From Planctomycetota bacterium (lineage in GTDB: Bacteria > Planctomycetota > PLA2 > JAEUHO01): 64,000 nt of DNA. Under the pieces are notes generated by a model. It did no database searches and was not told the DNA's origin. It saw only the letters and a program-made list of their open reading frames with translations. Position numbers and translations under genes: made by a program. Shown one piece after another: positions 17,477 through 26,483 of this stretch; the stretch's first letter is position 1, and each line of letters begins with the position of its first letter. Location: the NCBI GenBank assembly GCA_028281445.1, contig JANQJW010000074.1:1-64000 (forward strand). Reading direction: 5' to 3'.

Positions 17477-20400
17477 TTAGTCCACCGTCCCTTGCAGCTC
17501 GTAGTCGCCGCCGAAGTCACTGGCCGCAGACCAGCGTCCGTCTCGGACGACGATGTAGAAGGTGCCGGTCGTGTTCGCGACGTACGTGAGGAACGGATCG
17601 CCCGCCTCTCCGTTGGCGTCCGTGAAGCCGAACGAGCCGTCCCACTCGCCGTTGTCGCCGTCGTCGTCGTAGTTGCTACCCGCAACGACGTTTCCCGCGG
17701 CGTCGTAGAGCTCCAGCGCGACGGCGCCCTCACCGCCGATGCGCCGGCGCAAGGCCGTGCAGGTGATGCGCTGCCCGGCCGTCGCGGAGACTTCGAAGAC
17801 GTCCAGGTCATCGGCACCGATGGCCGTGATCGCGCCGGCGATGCGGAAGTGCGGAGTCACGATCGGCCGGGCCGCCGCGATGTCGCCCGGGCCGAAGACA
17901 CCGTCCCCGTCGTCGTTCGCTTCGCCTTCGTCGCCCGCCGCACCGGGATCGAACGAGAAGCGGAACGTGACCGGGTGGCGCAGCGCTTCACCGGATGCGC
18001 TCGTGAGCCCGGTCGAGAGGATCGCGTCGATGTGGCTGCCGTTGAGTCCGCCGGGCGTGCCCGGGATGTCGAGTGTGAACCGGATGCCCTTGTTCCCGAG
18101 TGCGGGTTCCAGCGTGCCGGCGATCTCCTGCCCGGCGATGCGGAAGACTACGTTGCCCGCGATCGTGGCCGGGTCGATCGCCTGGTTGAAGACCAGTGTG
18201 ATCGGGTCCTCCGGGCTCCAGAAGGGAGCCCCCGTCTCGTGGTGCAGGAAGGGGTAGCTGCCCATGAAGACGAGCGGCAACGCCGTGTCTCCGTCCAACG
18301 TCCCGACCGTGCCCGCGCCGGGCCCGCCGTAGGCGCCCATGTCGTTGCGCGATCCGTCCGGGTCGTTGAAGCGCGCCGCCGGACGGCCCGCGTCGACTGC
18401 CGGGGACTGGCTTGCGAGCGCGAAGCTGTTGCCCACGAGCGTGAGGTCGAGGGGGAAGAGCGACAGCAGCTCCGGGCCCGATCCCAGCGAGAAGAGCGGC
18501 TCACCGCCCACGTTGCCGAAATCGATCGCCGGGTCCTGGGTGCGCACGAGCGAGTAGACCGCCTGCACGTTGGGCAGCAGGTCGGGGCCGCCCGTGTAGG
18601 CCAGGATCGAGTTCTCGATCAGCGGGTTCGGCCACGCGTCGATCGAGCCGACGGCACTGCGGCGGTCTCGATCGTTGGGCTCTTGCCCGAAGTCCCAGTT
18701 GTCGCCGCCCTTGGCATTGAAGACGACCGTGTTGTTGGTCACCCAGACGCCCGGCGCCCGCCGGACGGACTGGATGCCGTGGCCGGAGAACATGCCGACG
18801 ACGTTGTTCTCGATGCGGATGTAGTTGGGGTCGCCGCCGAGGTTGTCCTCCTCGCTGTGACCAATGCGGAACCCGCTGTCGCCCGTGTTGGTGCCGGCCA
18901 TGCCGATGAAGTTGCGCTGGAAGAGGTAGAGGCCGTAGGGGGCGAGGTTCTCGATGTCGACGCCGCCTACGCGGCCCTCGTCGTCAGCCCCGGTCTCGCC
19001 TGCGCCCATCAGGTTGTTTCCGACGTAGACGATGCGCAGCTGGTGATCGTCCACGTCCCTTCGGTCTTCGAGGTCGAGGTACTCGTTGCGCGAGGAGCGC
19101 AGGTCGTTGTTGAAGACGTTGGTGCAGATCAGGCCGCTCGGCCCGTTGCCGTTGCCGGTGCCGGACTCCGCCCACGGCTCCATGGCGCGGATCTTCAGCG
19201 CGCTGTCCACTCCGTTCACGACGGTGTTTTCGGTGACGACGATGTCCGTCAGGCCGCCGGGCGGCGCGCCGAGCTCGATGAGGATCTCCTCGGTCCCCGC
19301 CATGACGAGGTTGCCCTTGACGCCGACGTGGACATTCGCCCCGTCCGCCTCTTCCTGCTCCGGCTCCCCGGCATCCGTGATCTGGATGCTCTCGTAGTTG
19401 CCGTGCATCAGAAGGTTGTCTTCGACGGCGAGACGTGTCTCCTCGCCTGCAACCGCGGTGAGTTCGACCTGGATGTTGGTCGTGTCGCCCAGGACGACGC
19501 GGTTGTCCGTTATCGCGTAGTCGAAGCCGACTCCGGCGTGCTGGACGGTCGTGCTCTCGACCGTGATGCCCGCATCACCGTTTCCATAGACGAGGTTCTG
19601 CGCGATGCGGAGCCGGACGGCGCCGTCTTCGCCGATGTCCGCCAGACCCTCCATCGTGATCGCGCGATCGCCTTGGTTTCGGCATTCGTTGCTCTGGATG
19701 TCGATGCTGAGCCGCCCTCCGTTCTGACGATCGTGCGGATAGAAGTCGAGGTGCATCGCGCGCTCGCCGAACTCGATCGTGTTGCACTCGACGAGGAGGT
19801 TCAGGCCGAATGGGGTGTCTGCCACGGCCAGCCCGGATCCGTGCATGCTCGCGGCCTCGATGCCGCGGTCGCGATCGCCGATGTAGTTGTTCCCGATGAG
19901 GACTGCGTCGTAGGCGCCGCCTACACGCACGCCGTAGGGTCCGCTGTCGGTGAACACGTTGCCCACCACCATCAAGAGCTGGCTGAAGATGAACCCGCTC
20001 GAGCTGTCGGTCTCGATGCCGCCCCCGTCGCGGAGCAGGCAACCGCTGACCAGCACGTCGCAGTCCTCCGCCGAGATGTAGGGCGTGCCGTTCCAGTCCA
20101 CGAAGGTGAACCCGTCGATGTCCGTGTCCACGAAGTCGTTCGCGACCCGGAGGCACGGTGCAGCGGGCTGCTGCGACAGGCGGGTGCGGTACTGCTCCTT
20201 GTCTCGCGTGGCCAGGAGCGCGGCGCCCTCGGTGCCGGGCGTGAAGCGCGGGAACCCGCCGTAGAGGCCCATGTTCGACGTGCCCTGCTGCGCGATCGTG
20301 ATGCTCTCGCCGTAGGTCGTGCCGTCACCGGCTTCGGCCGAGACCAGGACGATGCCGCCGTTGGCCAGCGTCTCGACAGCGTCGATCGCGGCCTGGATCG

Positions 20401-20920
20401 TGGGATACGGCGCCGCGGGGTCGCCCAGCGACGGGGCGCCCGCTGCCGTGTCGTCGACGAACGCTACCCGGCTCGGTGCCACGGGCCGTGCTCGGGCGAA
20501 TACCTGATTGCTGTCGCTGTTGCCCTCCGCGTCGATCGCGCGCACCGCGTAGTAGGCCTCCTGGTCCATCGCGACAAGCGGCGAGTCGCCACCGCTGAGG
20601 ATGATCGATGTAGCGCCCGGAGCCGTCGTCAGCAGCGGTGCGTTCGGATCGAAGTTCTCCGGTTCGTCCGCGACGAAGACCTCGTAACGGATGCCGCTCT
20701 GGGGCGTCTCATCGTCCTCCGCAGGCTCCCAGTCGAGCCGCACGGCGGCTCCGCCTGCGGTCGCGATGCACTGCACACCGCAGAACCGGGGCGCGCCGCT
20801 GCTGGCGTTGGGGGTGCCTGCTGTCTGCGCCGGTTGGACGTCTGTGGCCGGTGCTTCGCCGCCGCAGGCGGCCAGGAGAAGACAGAACGCCACAACGGTG
20901 GCTCGTCGAATGAGGCCCAT
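17477..20920 (-). CDS. Large beta-helix surface lipoprotein (paralogue 2)
   Basis: A 1147-residue protein with a strong GGAGG eight bases before its ATG and a lipoprotein signal (MGLIRRATVVAFCLLLAAC). It has the same domain order as the downstream paralogue: FN3-like domain beginning RFCGVQCIATAGGAAVRLDW, beta-helix with NxV/NxL turns (VVGNVFTDSG, VECNTIEFG, VTENTVVNG), the SPAVDAGRPAARFNDPDGSR choice-of-anchor segment, Ig-like domain (ITLVFNQAIDPATIAGNVVF) and PPC-like C-terminus (DLDVFEVSATAGQRITCTAL). The stop is 54 bases from the next gene's start, so the two lipoproteins and the membrane-anchored gene at 13048 look like one operon. Calcium-style Asp-rich turns (NYDDDGDNGEWDGSFG) occur in the last domain. 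Function is probably surface attachment or glycan handling, unproven. Confidence 0.85.
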   Translation of the reverse strand: MGLIRRATVVAFCLLLAACGGEAPATDVQPAQTAGTPNASSGAPRFCGVQCIATAGGAAVRLDWEPAEDDETPQSGIRYEVFVADEPENFDPNAPLLTTAPGATSIILSGGDSPLVAMDQEAYYAVRAIDAEGNSDSNQVFARARPVAPSRVAFVDDTAAGAPSLGDPAAPYPTIQAAIDAVETLANGGIVLVSAEAGDGTTYGESITIAQQGTSNMGLYGGFPRFTPGTEGAALLATRDKEQYRTRLSQQPAAPCLRVANDFVDTDIDGFTFVDWNGTPYISAEDCDVLVSGCLLRDGGGIETDSSSGFIFSQLLMVVGNVFTDSGPYGVRVGGAYDAVLIGNNYIGDRDRGIEAASMHGSGLAVADTPFGLNLLVECNTIEFGERAMHLDFYPHDRQNGGRLSIDIQSNECRNQGDRAITMEGLADIGEDGAVRLRIAQNLVYGNGDAGITVESTTVQHAGVGFDYAITDNRVVLGDTTNIQVELTAVAGEETRLAVEDNLLMHGNYESIQITDAGEPEQEEADGANVHVGVKGNLVMAGTEEILIELGAPPGGLTDIVVTENTVVNGVDSALKIRAMEPWAESGTGNGNGPSGLICTNVFNNDLRSSRNEYLDLEDRRDVDDHQLRIVYVGNNLMGAGETGADDEGRVGGVDIENLAPYGLYLFQRNFIGMAGTNTGDSGFRIGHSEEDNLGGDPNYIRIENNVVGMFSGHGIQSVRRAPGVWVTNNTVVFNAKGGDNWDFGQEPNDRDRRSAVGSIDAWPNPLIENSILAYTGGPDLLPNVQAVYSLVRTQDPAIDFGNVGGEPLFSLGSGPELLSLFPLDLTLVGNSFALASQSPAVDAGRPAARFNDPDGSRNDMGAYGGPGAGTVGTLDGDTALPLVFMGSYPFLHHETGAPFWSPEDPITLVFNQAIDPATIAGNVVFRIAGQEIAGTLEPALGNKGIRFTLDIPGTPGGLNGSHIDAILSTGLTSASGEALRHPVTFRFSFDPGAAGDEGEANDDGDGVFGPGDIAAARPIVTPHFRIAGAITAIGADDLDVFEVSATAGQRITCTALRRRIGGEGAVALELYDAAGNVVAGSNYDDDGDNGEWDGSFGFTDANGEAGDPFLTYVANTTGTFYIVVRDGRWSAASDFGGDYELQGTVD

Positions 20921-21080
20921 CCGAATCCTCCAATCTCAGTTGAGGGGATGGGCCGGAGTGCAACGTGTGTGCCGCGGCGCTGCGAATTCACGGAGTGATG
21001 AGAACTACGAGGCCTCTCACCGTGGTGTTGCCTTTTTCCGATCATCGACCGCGGAGAACTACGCGGGAATGTCCTCAAGA

Positions 21081-21102
21081 CCTTGCGCGCAAGAGCGCAA
21101 GG
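21081..21102. terminator. Perfect hairpin between two minus-strand genes
   Basis: CCTTGCGC (21081-21088) and GCGCAAGG (21095-21102) pair over 8 bp with a six-base loop. It lies 15 bases past the stop of the zinc-ribbon gene (21117) and before the lipoprotein gene start (20920). There is no U-run on either strand, so it may be a Rho-assisted end or an RNA-stability element. Confidence 0.45.
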
Positions 21103-21116
21103 ACCCGGGAGCCACG

Positions 21117-21599
21117 TCAGAGCACCATGAGCATGATGCCCACGGCGATCGCCGCCAGCACCAGGACGGCGATCACGAATTTCGGATTCGACGTGAGCGG
21201 CACCTTGGGCGCCTCGGCGTCCGGCGTCGTCGGTACCTCGGGACCGTCCTCGGCCCAGGCCTGTACGACGTCGGACAGCGGCATGCGCACGGTGCGATCA
21301 CCGACTTCGGGCGCCTCGCCGTCGGGCGGCGGTGCCTCTTCTTCTTTGGGCCTGGCTTCGGCCGGGTCGTCCTCGAGCTCGATGGTCTCGATCGAGTCCT
21401 CGCCAGTGGCCGAAGGCGGCGCCGGGGTGGGCGGCGGAGGCGGCGTTGCGGCGGGGGCGTCGTCGTCTGCCAGCGCGAACGAGCGGGACTCCTCGCCCGC
21501 GTCATCCTTCTGGCCCTTCCCGCACGCCACGCAGAACACGGCCTCGACGGGCAGCTTCTTGCCGCAGTACTTGCACGGTTTGGTCGTTTCGTCGCTCAC
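21117..21599 (-). CDS. Zinc-ribbon, C-terminally membrane-anchored protein
   Basis: A 160-residue protein from GTG 21599; the frame stays open further upstream but without a good start or domain. It opens with a four-cysteine zinc ribbon (CKYCGKK, ten residues, CVACGKG), continues through a disordered Pro/Glu-rich middle, and ends with one hydrophobic segment at the very C-terminus (FVIAVLVLAAIAVGIMLMVL), so it is tail-anchored with the ribbon in the cytoplasm. Such proteins are common in this kind of genome and have no known job. The K+ channel at 44270 carries a similar CxxC...CKYCG ribbon at its C-terminus. The gene diverges from the DHH-like gene at 21688. Confidence 0.7.
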   Translation of the reverse strand: MSDETTKPCKYCGKKLPVEAVFCVACGKGQKDDAGEESRSFALADDDAPAATPPPPPTPAPPSATGEDSIETIELEDDPAEARPKEEEAPPPDGEAPEVGDRTVRMPLSDVVQAWAEDGPEVPTTPDAEAPKVPLTSNPKFVIAVLVLAAIAVGIMLMVL

Positions 21600-21687
21600 T
21601 TCGAACAAGCTAGGGAGGCGGACACCGCGGCACAAGGGCGATTTGGTACCGTGGGCCGACAAGCCGGTCTGGAGGCGAGGAGGAACC

Positions 21688-22638
21688 GTGATCGAGTTGC
21701 ACGTCGAACCGCGCGTCTCGAAAACGTGGGAGGCGTTCTGCAACGAGAACCCGCCGTTTTCGGTCGCGCTTGACGGCTACGTCATGGGGCCGCCGGAGTT
21801 CTCGCGCGTCGGCCCGCACGTCAATTTCGATCACCACGTGAAGGTCGATCGCCTCTCCACCCGCAGCACCTGCATGCAGGTCTTCATGGCGGTCACGATG
21901 GGGCTCTTCGATACCTTCCAGAAGGACGGCAAGCCTCACGCCCATCTGTTCGTGAACGATCCCGACCAGGACACGTGCCTTGCCGTCTGGACCCTCCGCA
22001 ATCACGAGATGCTTGCGGACCTGAAGTACGAGCACCCGATTGCCCGTCTCCTGATCGCGGAGGACATCCTCGACGCTACGGCCGGCGCGTATCCGTCGAA
22101 GCCCGATACGCCGGAGATGCGCCGGCTGGCCTGGATCTTCGATCCCTACACGGACGCGCGCGCCGCCGGCGACATCCCGAAGATGGATGCCGCCGGGATG
22201 GAGGCGATCATCGACGCGGTCGGAGAGCGCATCGGACAGTTCATGATGGGCATGGGCGGTGATGCCGAGATCGACGCCCGCTACGAGCACATCGGCGGCG
22301 GACCCGGCTGGGAGCTCATCGTCGAGCACGGGATGCATGCCCGCACCGCCATGTTTGCCGCCGGCATCCGCGCGTTCATCTCGGTCCGCGACAACGGGGA
22401 CGGCACCTGGACCTACGTTGTGGGCAAGATGTCGCCGTTCGTGCGCTTTCCGGTCAGCGATCTCTACCGCCTCTTCAACGAGGCCGAAGGGCGCCCCGAG
22501 GACGCTCCGGGCTGGGGTGGCAGCAACACCATCGGCGGATCGCCGCGCGAAGGGGGGAGCCGCCTGCCGCCCGACGAGGTCGAGCGCATCGTCAACGACC
22601 GCCTCCTGAAGCAGAACAGCCTCATCGGGAAGCTCTGA
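21688..22638 (+). CDS. DHH-like protein of unknown function
   Basis: A 316-residue soluble protein from GTG 21688, chosen because GGCGAGGAGG lies just upstream. It contains HVNFDHHVKVDRLSTRSTCMQV, which resembles the DHH motif of DHH phosphoesterases, and a C-terminal segment (GWGGSNTIGGSPREGGSRLP) reminiscent of the Gly-rich DHHA1 loop. The other metal-binding Asp motifs of the superfamily are not obvious; Asp residues in FVNDPDQDTCLAVW and AEDILDATAG are candidates. It could be a divergent phosphoesterase or a protein that kept the fold and lost activity. There is no clear operon partner: the next gene starts 146 bases downstream. Confidence 0.55.
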   Translation: MIELHVEPRVSKTWEAFCNENPPFSVALDGYVMGPPEFSRVGPHVNFDHHVKVDRLSTRSTCMQVFMAVTMGLFDTFQKDGKPHAHLFVNDPDQDTCLAVWTLRNHEMLADLKYEHPIARLLIAEDILDATAGAYPSKPDTPEMRRLAWIFDPYTDARAAGDIPKMDAAGMEAIIDAVGERIGQFMMGMGGDAEIDARYEHIGGGPGWELIVEHGMHARTAMFAAGIRAFISVRDNGDGTWTYVVGKMSPFVRFPVSDLYRLFNEAEGRPEDAPGWGGSNTIGGSPREGGSRLPPDEVERIVNDRLLKQNSLIGKL

Positions 22639-22784
22639 TCGCTGGGGCCGGCGCGCGGCGCCGCTCCGCGCTCCCGTTCGCATCCTGATCGGTAGCCCAC
22701 AACCGGCTCAAAGGCCTCCAACCGGGGCCCGGGTCTTGCCGATGGGGAGGTGCGGTCCTCGCGCGGGACCCGGGGAAGTGGTTG

Positions 22785-24767
22785 ATGAGCGCTGACGAGC
22801 TGGCACCCGATCTGCCCGGCGAGCTCCTCGAAGAGGACGTCGCAGAGGAGCGCCCGCGGCACGAGCTCGCCGAGGCCTGGGCGGACTTCACGAAGGCGCT
22901 CTCGATCTATCCCGAGACCAACGTACGCGTTCGCGAGAACCTCGCGCAGATCCTCGACGCCCATGCGCGCTCCCTGGAGAGCTCGGGCAACGCGCTCAGC
23001 CCCCGCAGCGAGGGTGTGGCCGTGCTCTTCCGCAGCGGCCAGCTCGTGCTCGACGGCGAGGAGACCGAGATCCCCGATGGCTCGAGCCTGGCGTGGCTCG
23101 AAGCCCGCCTGGATCGAGCGTCGCTCGCCGGTCTCGAGTTCATGGCGAGCCTCGATGAAGAGGCGTTGCTCGCGTTCACGAAGCAGCTCTTGTCGATCTA
23201 TCTGCGTCGCGACGGCCCGACCGACTTCGACGCGCTCTGGCCCGATCGCTACGACGGTCTCGTGATGATCGACCGGCGCTTCGAGGGACGCTTCGGCGTC
23301 TCCGCGGACGAGTTGGAGTACAGCGGCGGGCACGCCAGCACGGGTGCCGCCGAGGATGACAAGCGGAACTTGGTCGAGGTGCTGCTGGAAAGCGAGGACG
23401 TCACGGCGCCGCTCGCGCGGTTGGAGGCGCTCTCCGACGAAGAGGCCGAAGGCACGACCTACTCCGCTGCGGACCTCATGAATCGCATCATCAAGCTGAT
23501 GCCGGCCGATGCGATGAAGGACCGCGAGACGCTGGTCGCAGCAGTGCGCGATGTCCTGAGCGCTCTCGAGGAGCGCGTCGATGCCGAGCAGCAGCAGGAT
23601 ACGCTTTCCGAGATCACCAACGACATGACGTTGAGCACCTTGCTCTACAGCGTCAGCCGTTCGCACTTCACGCGTACCGGACCCGAAGAGACCGACTGGG
23701 CCGTGGACGACGCGATCCCCGAGGCGGCGCCCGCCAAGCGCAAGGTCGGGCACGCCGGGGACGAGAAGATCGACGAGGACATCGATGCGTTCCTCGAGGA
23801 GTGGGCGGCGCTGCCGGAAGAGTGCAGCATCGATCTCTCCCTGTCCCACGCCGAGGTGCAGGGCGAAGAGGCAGCGGTACTGTTGCACTACCTCGTGCGA
23901 ACCGGCGACACGGTGCGTCTCGAAGGCCTGTATCCCACGCTCGACAAGGTGCTGAAGAAGCCGGGCGACGAGGTGCTCGCGGTGCTGCGGGCCTACTTGC
24001 AGGATCGGGCCCAGAAGAAGGACGACGCGCGCGTGACGATCGGCGCCCGCACGCCCGTACTGGACTTCCTGCGCCGCACCAATCGAACGAACCTCCTGCG
24101 CGCGTCCGGGGTGTTCAAGATCGACTGGGTCGTCAAGGCGTTCCCGCAGTACTTCACGCTCTACCTGGACTCGCTGAACCCGCGCCGGTCGCAGGACATC
24201 GAAGAGCTGAACATCGTTTGCCGTCGTATCGGCAACGACCGCATGCTGCGCGCCATGGGGCCGCTGCTCGCGGAGGGCGGGCAACTCTCCAAGGACACCG
24301 CACGGGACCTGCTGCTCCAACCCGACCCGGATCGTGTCGCACTGGCGCGTCTCCTGGTCGAGTGGCACGGTGCCAGCATCGCGCAGGCCCTGGCGGCGTT
24401 CTTGCGCAAGATCGACCTGGACCAGCCGGAAGCGTTCCTCGTGCGGCGCATCCACGACGCGCGGTACTTCACGATCGACTACTTGCGCGGGTTGCTGGAT
24501 CTACACCTCGGCCGCACGAAGGGCTCGCGTCTCCACAACGCGATCTCCGACGTCCTGTGCCGTCACATCCGCGGTACGAAGGATGCGGAGCCGAGATCTC
24601 CGACGCGCATGGCGTCGATCGAGAGCCTCATCGACTATCCGTCGGCCAACAGCTGGTTCATGCTGCAGGAGCTGACGCAGTTCAATCTCTTCAAGCTTCG
24701 CTCGCTGGAGCCCGCCGCCGTGCGGCGTCTCGCCCGGTCGATGCGCAAGCAGTACAAGGCAGCGTGA
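22785..24767 (+). CDS. Uncharacterised protein paired with an HD-GYP phosphodiesterase
   Basis: A 660-residue soluble protein from ATG 22785; TTG 22782 directly before it is an alternative. I recognise no family. It is strongly acidic, with long helical stretches: an N-terminal region on VRVRENLAQILDAHARSLES, then VAVLFRSGQLVLDGEETEI, and a C-terminal half (from about 380) that looks like HEAT-type repeats (VRLEGLYPTLDKVLKKPGDEVLAVL). Part of the N-terminal layout (a 'YPETN/HPRI' helix, then a short beta unit ending in LDGEE or FEERP) recurs in the HD-GYP protein nine bases downstream, so both may share a domain. The tight linkage suggests a role in c-di-GMP signalling, as sensor or partner. 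Confidence 0.65.
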   Translation: MSADELAPDLPGELLEEDVAEERPRHELAEAWADFTKALSIYPETNVRVRENLAQILDAHARSLESSGNALSPRSEGVAVLFRSGQLVLDGEETEIPDGSSLAWLEARLDRASLAGLEFMASLDEEALLAFTKQLLSIYLRRDGPTDFDALWPDRYDGLVMIDRRFEGRFGVSADELEYSGGHASTGAAEDDKRNLVEVLLESEDVTAPLARLEALSDEEAEGTTYSAADLMNRIIKLMPADAMKDRETLVAAVRDVLSALEERVDAEQQQDTLSEITNDMTLSTLLYSVSRSHFTRTGPEETDWAVDDAIPEAAPAKRKVGHAGDEKIDEDIDAFLEEWAALPEECSIDLSLSHAEVQGEEAAVLLHYLVRTGDTVRLEGLYPTLDKVLKKPGDEVLAVLRAYLQDRAQKKDDARVTIGARTPVLDFLRRTNRTNLLRASGVFKIDWVVKAFPQYFTLYLDSLNPRRSQDIEELNIVCRRIGNDRMLRAMGPLLAEGGQLSKDTARDLLLQPDPDRVALARLLVEWHGASIAQALAAFLRKIDLDQPEAFLVRRIHDARYFTIDYLRGLLDLHLGRTKGSRLHNAISDVLCRHIRGTKDAEPRSPTRMASIESLIDYPSANSWFMLQELTQFNLFKLRSLEPAAVRRLARSMRKQYKAA

Positions 24768-24776
24768 GGACGAGCC

Positions 24777-26210
24777 ATGTGCGAGCAACATCTCAGCGAG
24801 GAAGAGCGCCGGCACAAGCCCAGAGGCCCGGGCGCGTTCGTTGACGAGCTGGTCGTTGCGATGACCAACAGCCGGATCTACTCCGCGGGGCACCCGCGCA
24901 TCGAGTCCGCGCTGGACAACCTCGCCGAGGGCTTCAAACACCTCTGCGAGGAGAGTGGCGGCGGTCGCGTCGAGCTCGGGGCGGCGGATGGGTTCCTCTT
25001 CTTCGAGGAGCGGCCCTTGCTCGGCGCCACGCTCTCCGCGCGGCGCTTGCTGGAGCCGCTCTCGCGCCTCGAGTCCGGCGGCATCGGCTTCGATCCGAAG
25101 ACGTCGCGCGACGACCTGCGGACGCTGGTTACGTTCATGAGCACGGACTGCAAGGGAGCGGAGCAGTTCCCCGACGCGAACCTCCTGCTGCAGAAAGACG
25201 GCTGCGAGACGATCCTCTTCTTGCCCCCGTACGAAGACGCCGCCGGTCGGTGGGGCGAAGGCAAGCTCGACGAAGAGCAGGTCAAGGGCGCGGGCAAGGC
25301 CATCGACGTGGAGATGACGCTCGACCTCAACAGCCAGCTCTACCAGGATCTCGTCTTCACGCTGCAGAACGCGACGATCACGGCGTGCAAGGGAAAGAAC
25401 CTCGATACCAACGAAGCGAGCGGCTTCGTCGAGTCGATCCTCAAGCAGCTCGCAACCGATCCGAAGCCGTTGATGAGCCTGTCGCGCTACGAGCGCTACG
25501 ACGCGTTCACCTTCGGGCACTCGATCCGGGTCAGCTTCCTCGCGCTGCAGTTCGCTCGGCAGATGACCAACGACCCCGTGCTCTTGCATCGCATCGGCCT
25601 CGCGGCCTTGATGCACGACATCGGCAAGTCCTGGGTGCCCTTCGAGGTGCTGCACGCGGCCGGGCGCCTCACGGACGAAGAGCGCGCGGAGATGAGTCGC
25701 CACACCATCTACGGCGGTCAGATCCTGCTCAGCAATCCGTCGGCCGATCCGCTTGCCGTTGCCGTTGCCTTCTCTCACCACCAGAACCACGGCGGCGGCG
25801 GCTATCCGGAGTCCATCCGCTGCTCTCGCCAGTCCACCGCGACGATGATCGTGAAGCTGTGCGATGTCTACGAGGCGCTCACGGCGGTGCGTCCCTACAA
25901 GCCGCGCATGTCGCCGACCCGCGCGTACCGCATCATGATGTCGATGGAGGGGCACTTCGAGCAGTCGTTGCTGCGCCGTTTCATCTCGTCCAACGGCATC
26001 TTCCCGATCGGGAGCCGGGTACGGATGAACAACAACCGCATCGCGCGCGTCGAGGCGCAGACAGGCGATCTCGTCCGTCCCGTGGTCGTGACAGAGACGA
26101 CGGCCGATGGCGAGACGCTCCACGCAGAAGACGTAGGGCGCGTCGATCTGAGCCAGGACCCGGAACAGAAGGTGCGGGTCGAAGAGCTTCTGCTCGACGC
26201 GGAGATGTAG
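24777..26210 (+). CDS. HD-GYP domain protein, probable c-di-GMP phosphodiesterase
   Basis: A 477-residue protein. The N-terminal half (1-220) is a regulatory region shared in style with the upstream gene. The HD-GYP domain follows at about 240-400: His248 in GHSIRVS, the His280-Asp281 metal pair in ALMHDIGK, His309 in SRHTIYGG, His334-His335 in AFSHHQNHGG, and GGYP at 341-344. The metal ligands and the GYP element are present, though HHQNHGGGGYP departs from the usual HHE..DGxGYP, with Gln at the Glu position. This family hydrolyses c-di-GMP to pGpG or GMP in the cytoplasm. It starts nine bases after its neighbour, implying co-expression. With the PilZ protein at 1.8 kb it is the only c-di-GMP component here; no GGDEF cyclase is in the window. 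Confidence 0.88.
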   Translation: MCEQHLSEEERRHKPRGPGAFVDELVVAMTNSRIYSAGHPRIESALDNLAEGFKHLCEESGGGRVELGAADGFLFFEERPLLGATLSARRLLEPLSRLESGGIGFDPKTSRDDLRTLVTFMSTDCKGAEQFPDANLLLQKDGCETILFLPPYEDAAGRWGEGKLDEEQVKGAGKAIDVEMTLDLNSQLYQDLVFTLQNATITACKGKNLDTNEASGFVESILKQLATDPKPLMSLSRYERYDAFTFGHSIRVSFLALQFARQMTNDPVLLHRIGLAALMHDIGKSWVPFEVLHAAGRLTDEERAEMSRHTIYGGQILLSNPSADPLAVAVAFSHHQNHGGGGYPESIRCSRQSTATMIVKLCDVYEALTAVRPYKPRMSPTRAYRIMMSMEGHFEQSLLRRFISSNGIFPIGSRVRMNNNRIARVEAQTGDLVRPVVVTETTADGETLHAEDVGRVDLSQDPEQKVRVEELLLDAEM

Positions 26211-26267
26211 GCGCACGACTCGCGCTGTCCCTTCGCGCGCCGGCTCCCTTTCGTGTCTCTCCCTCTA

Positions 26268-26284
26268 GAGGGCGTACCGCCCTC
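26268..26284 (+). promoter_or_regulatory. Short hairpin directly before a strong ribosome-binding site
   Basis: GAGGGCG (26268-26274) and CGCCCTC (26278-26284) form a 7-bp stem with a three-base loop. It is followed at once by AAGGAG and an ATG at 26301 that is in frame with the lipoprotein start at 26484. It also lies 58 bases past the HD-GYP stop, so it could instead help end that transcript. Confidence 0.4.
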
Positions 26285-26421
26285 GAGAAGGAGATCCGAC
26301 ATGAGGCTACGTACTACCGAGATCGTGCCCCCCGACCAGGTGTGGACGACCAAAAGCCCTGTCACTGCGCGCCCGCACCGGCAGTTCCGCATCCATCGGG
26401 AGCCCTCGTCGCGTTGGCGAG

Positions 26422-26447
26422 GCGCCGGCCCGGTGCCCGGCCGGCGC
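26422..26447 (+). promoter_or_regulatory. GC-rich hairpin upstream of a lipoprotein gene
   Basis: GCGCCGGCC (26422-26430) and GGCCGGCGC (26439-26447) make a perfect 9-bp stem with an eight-base loop, 36 bases before the preferred lipoprotein start (26484). It could act as an attenuator or leader structure. If ATG 26301 is the real start it would lie inside coding sequence. Confidence 0.35.
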
Positions 26448-26483
26448 GGCGGGGCGAGGACCCCACCGCAGGGAACCACACCG

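Noticed and set aside
21081-21102. Intrinsic terminator
   Set aside because: The stem is perfect but no run of T follows on either strand, so a classical intrinsic terminator is not supported; kept only as a hairpin.
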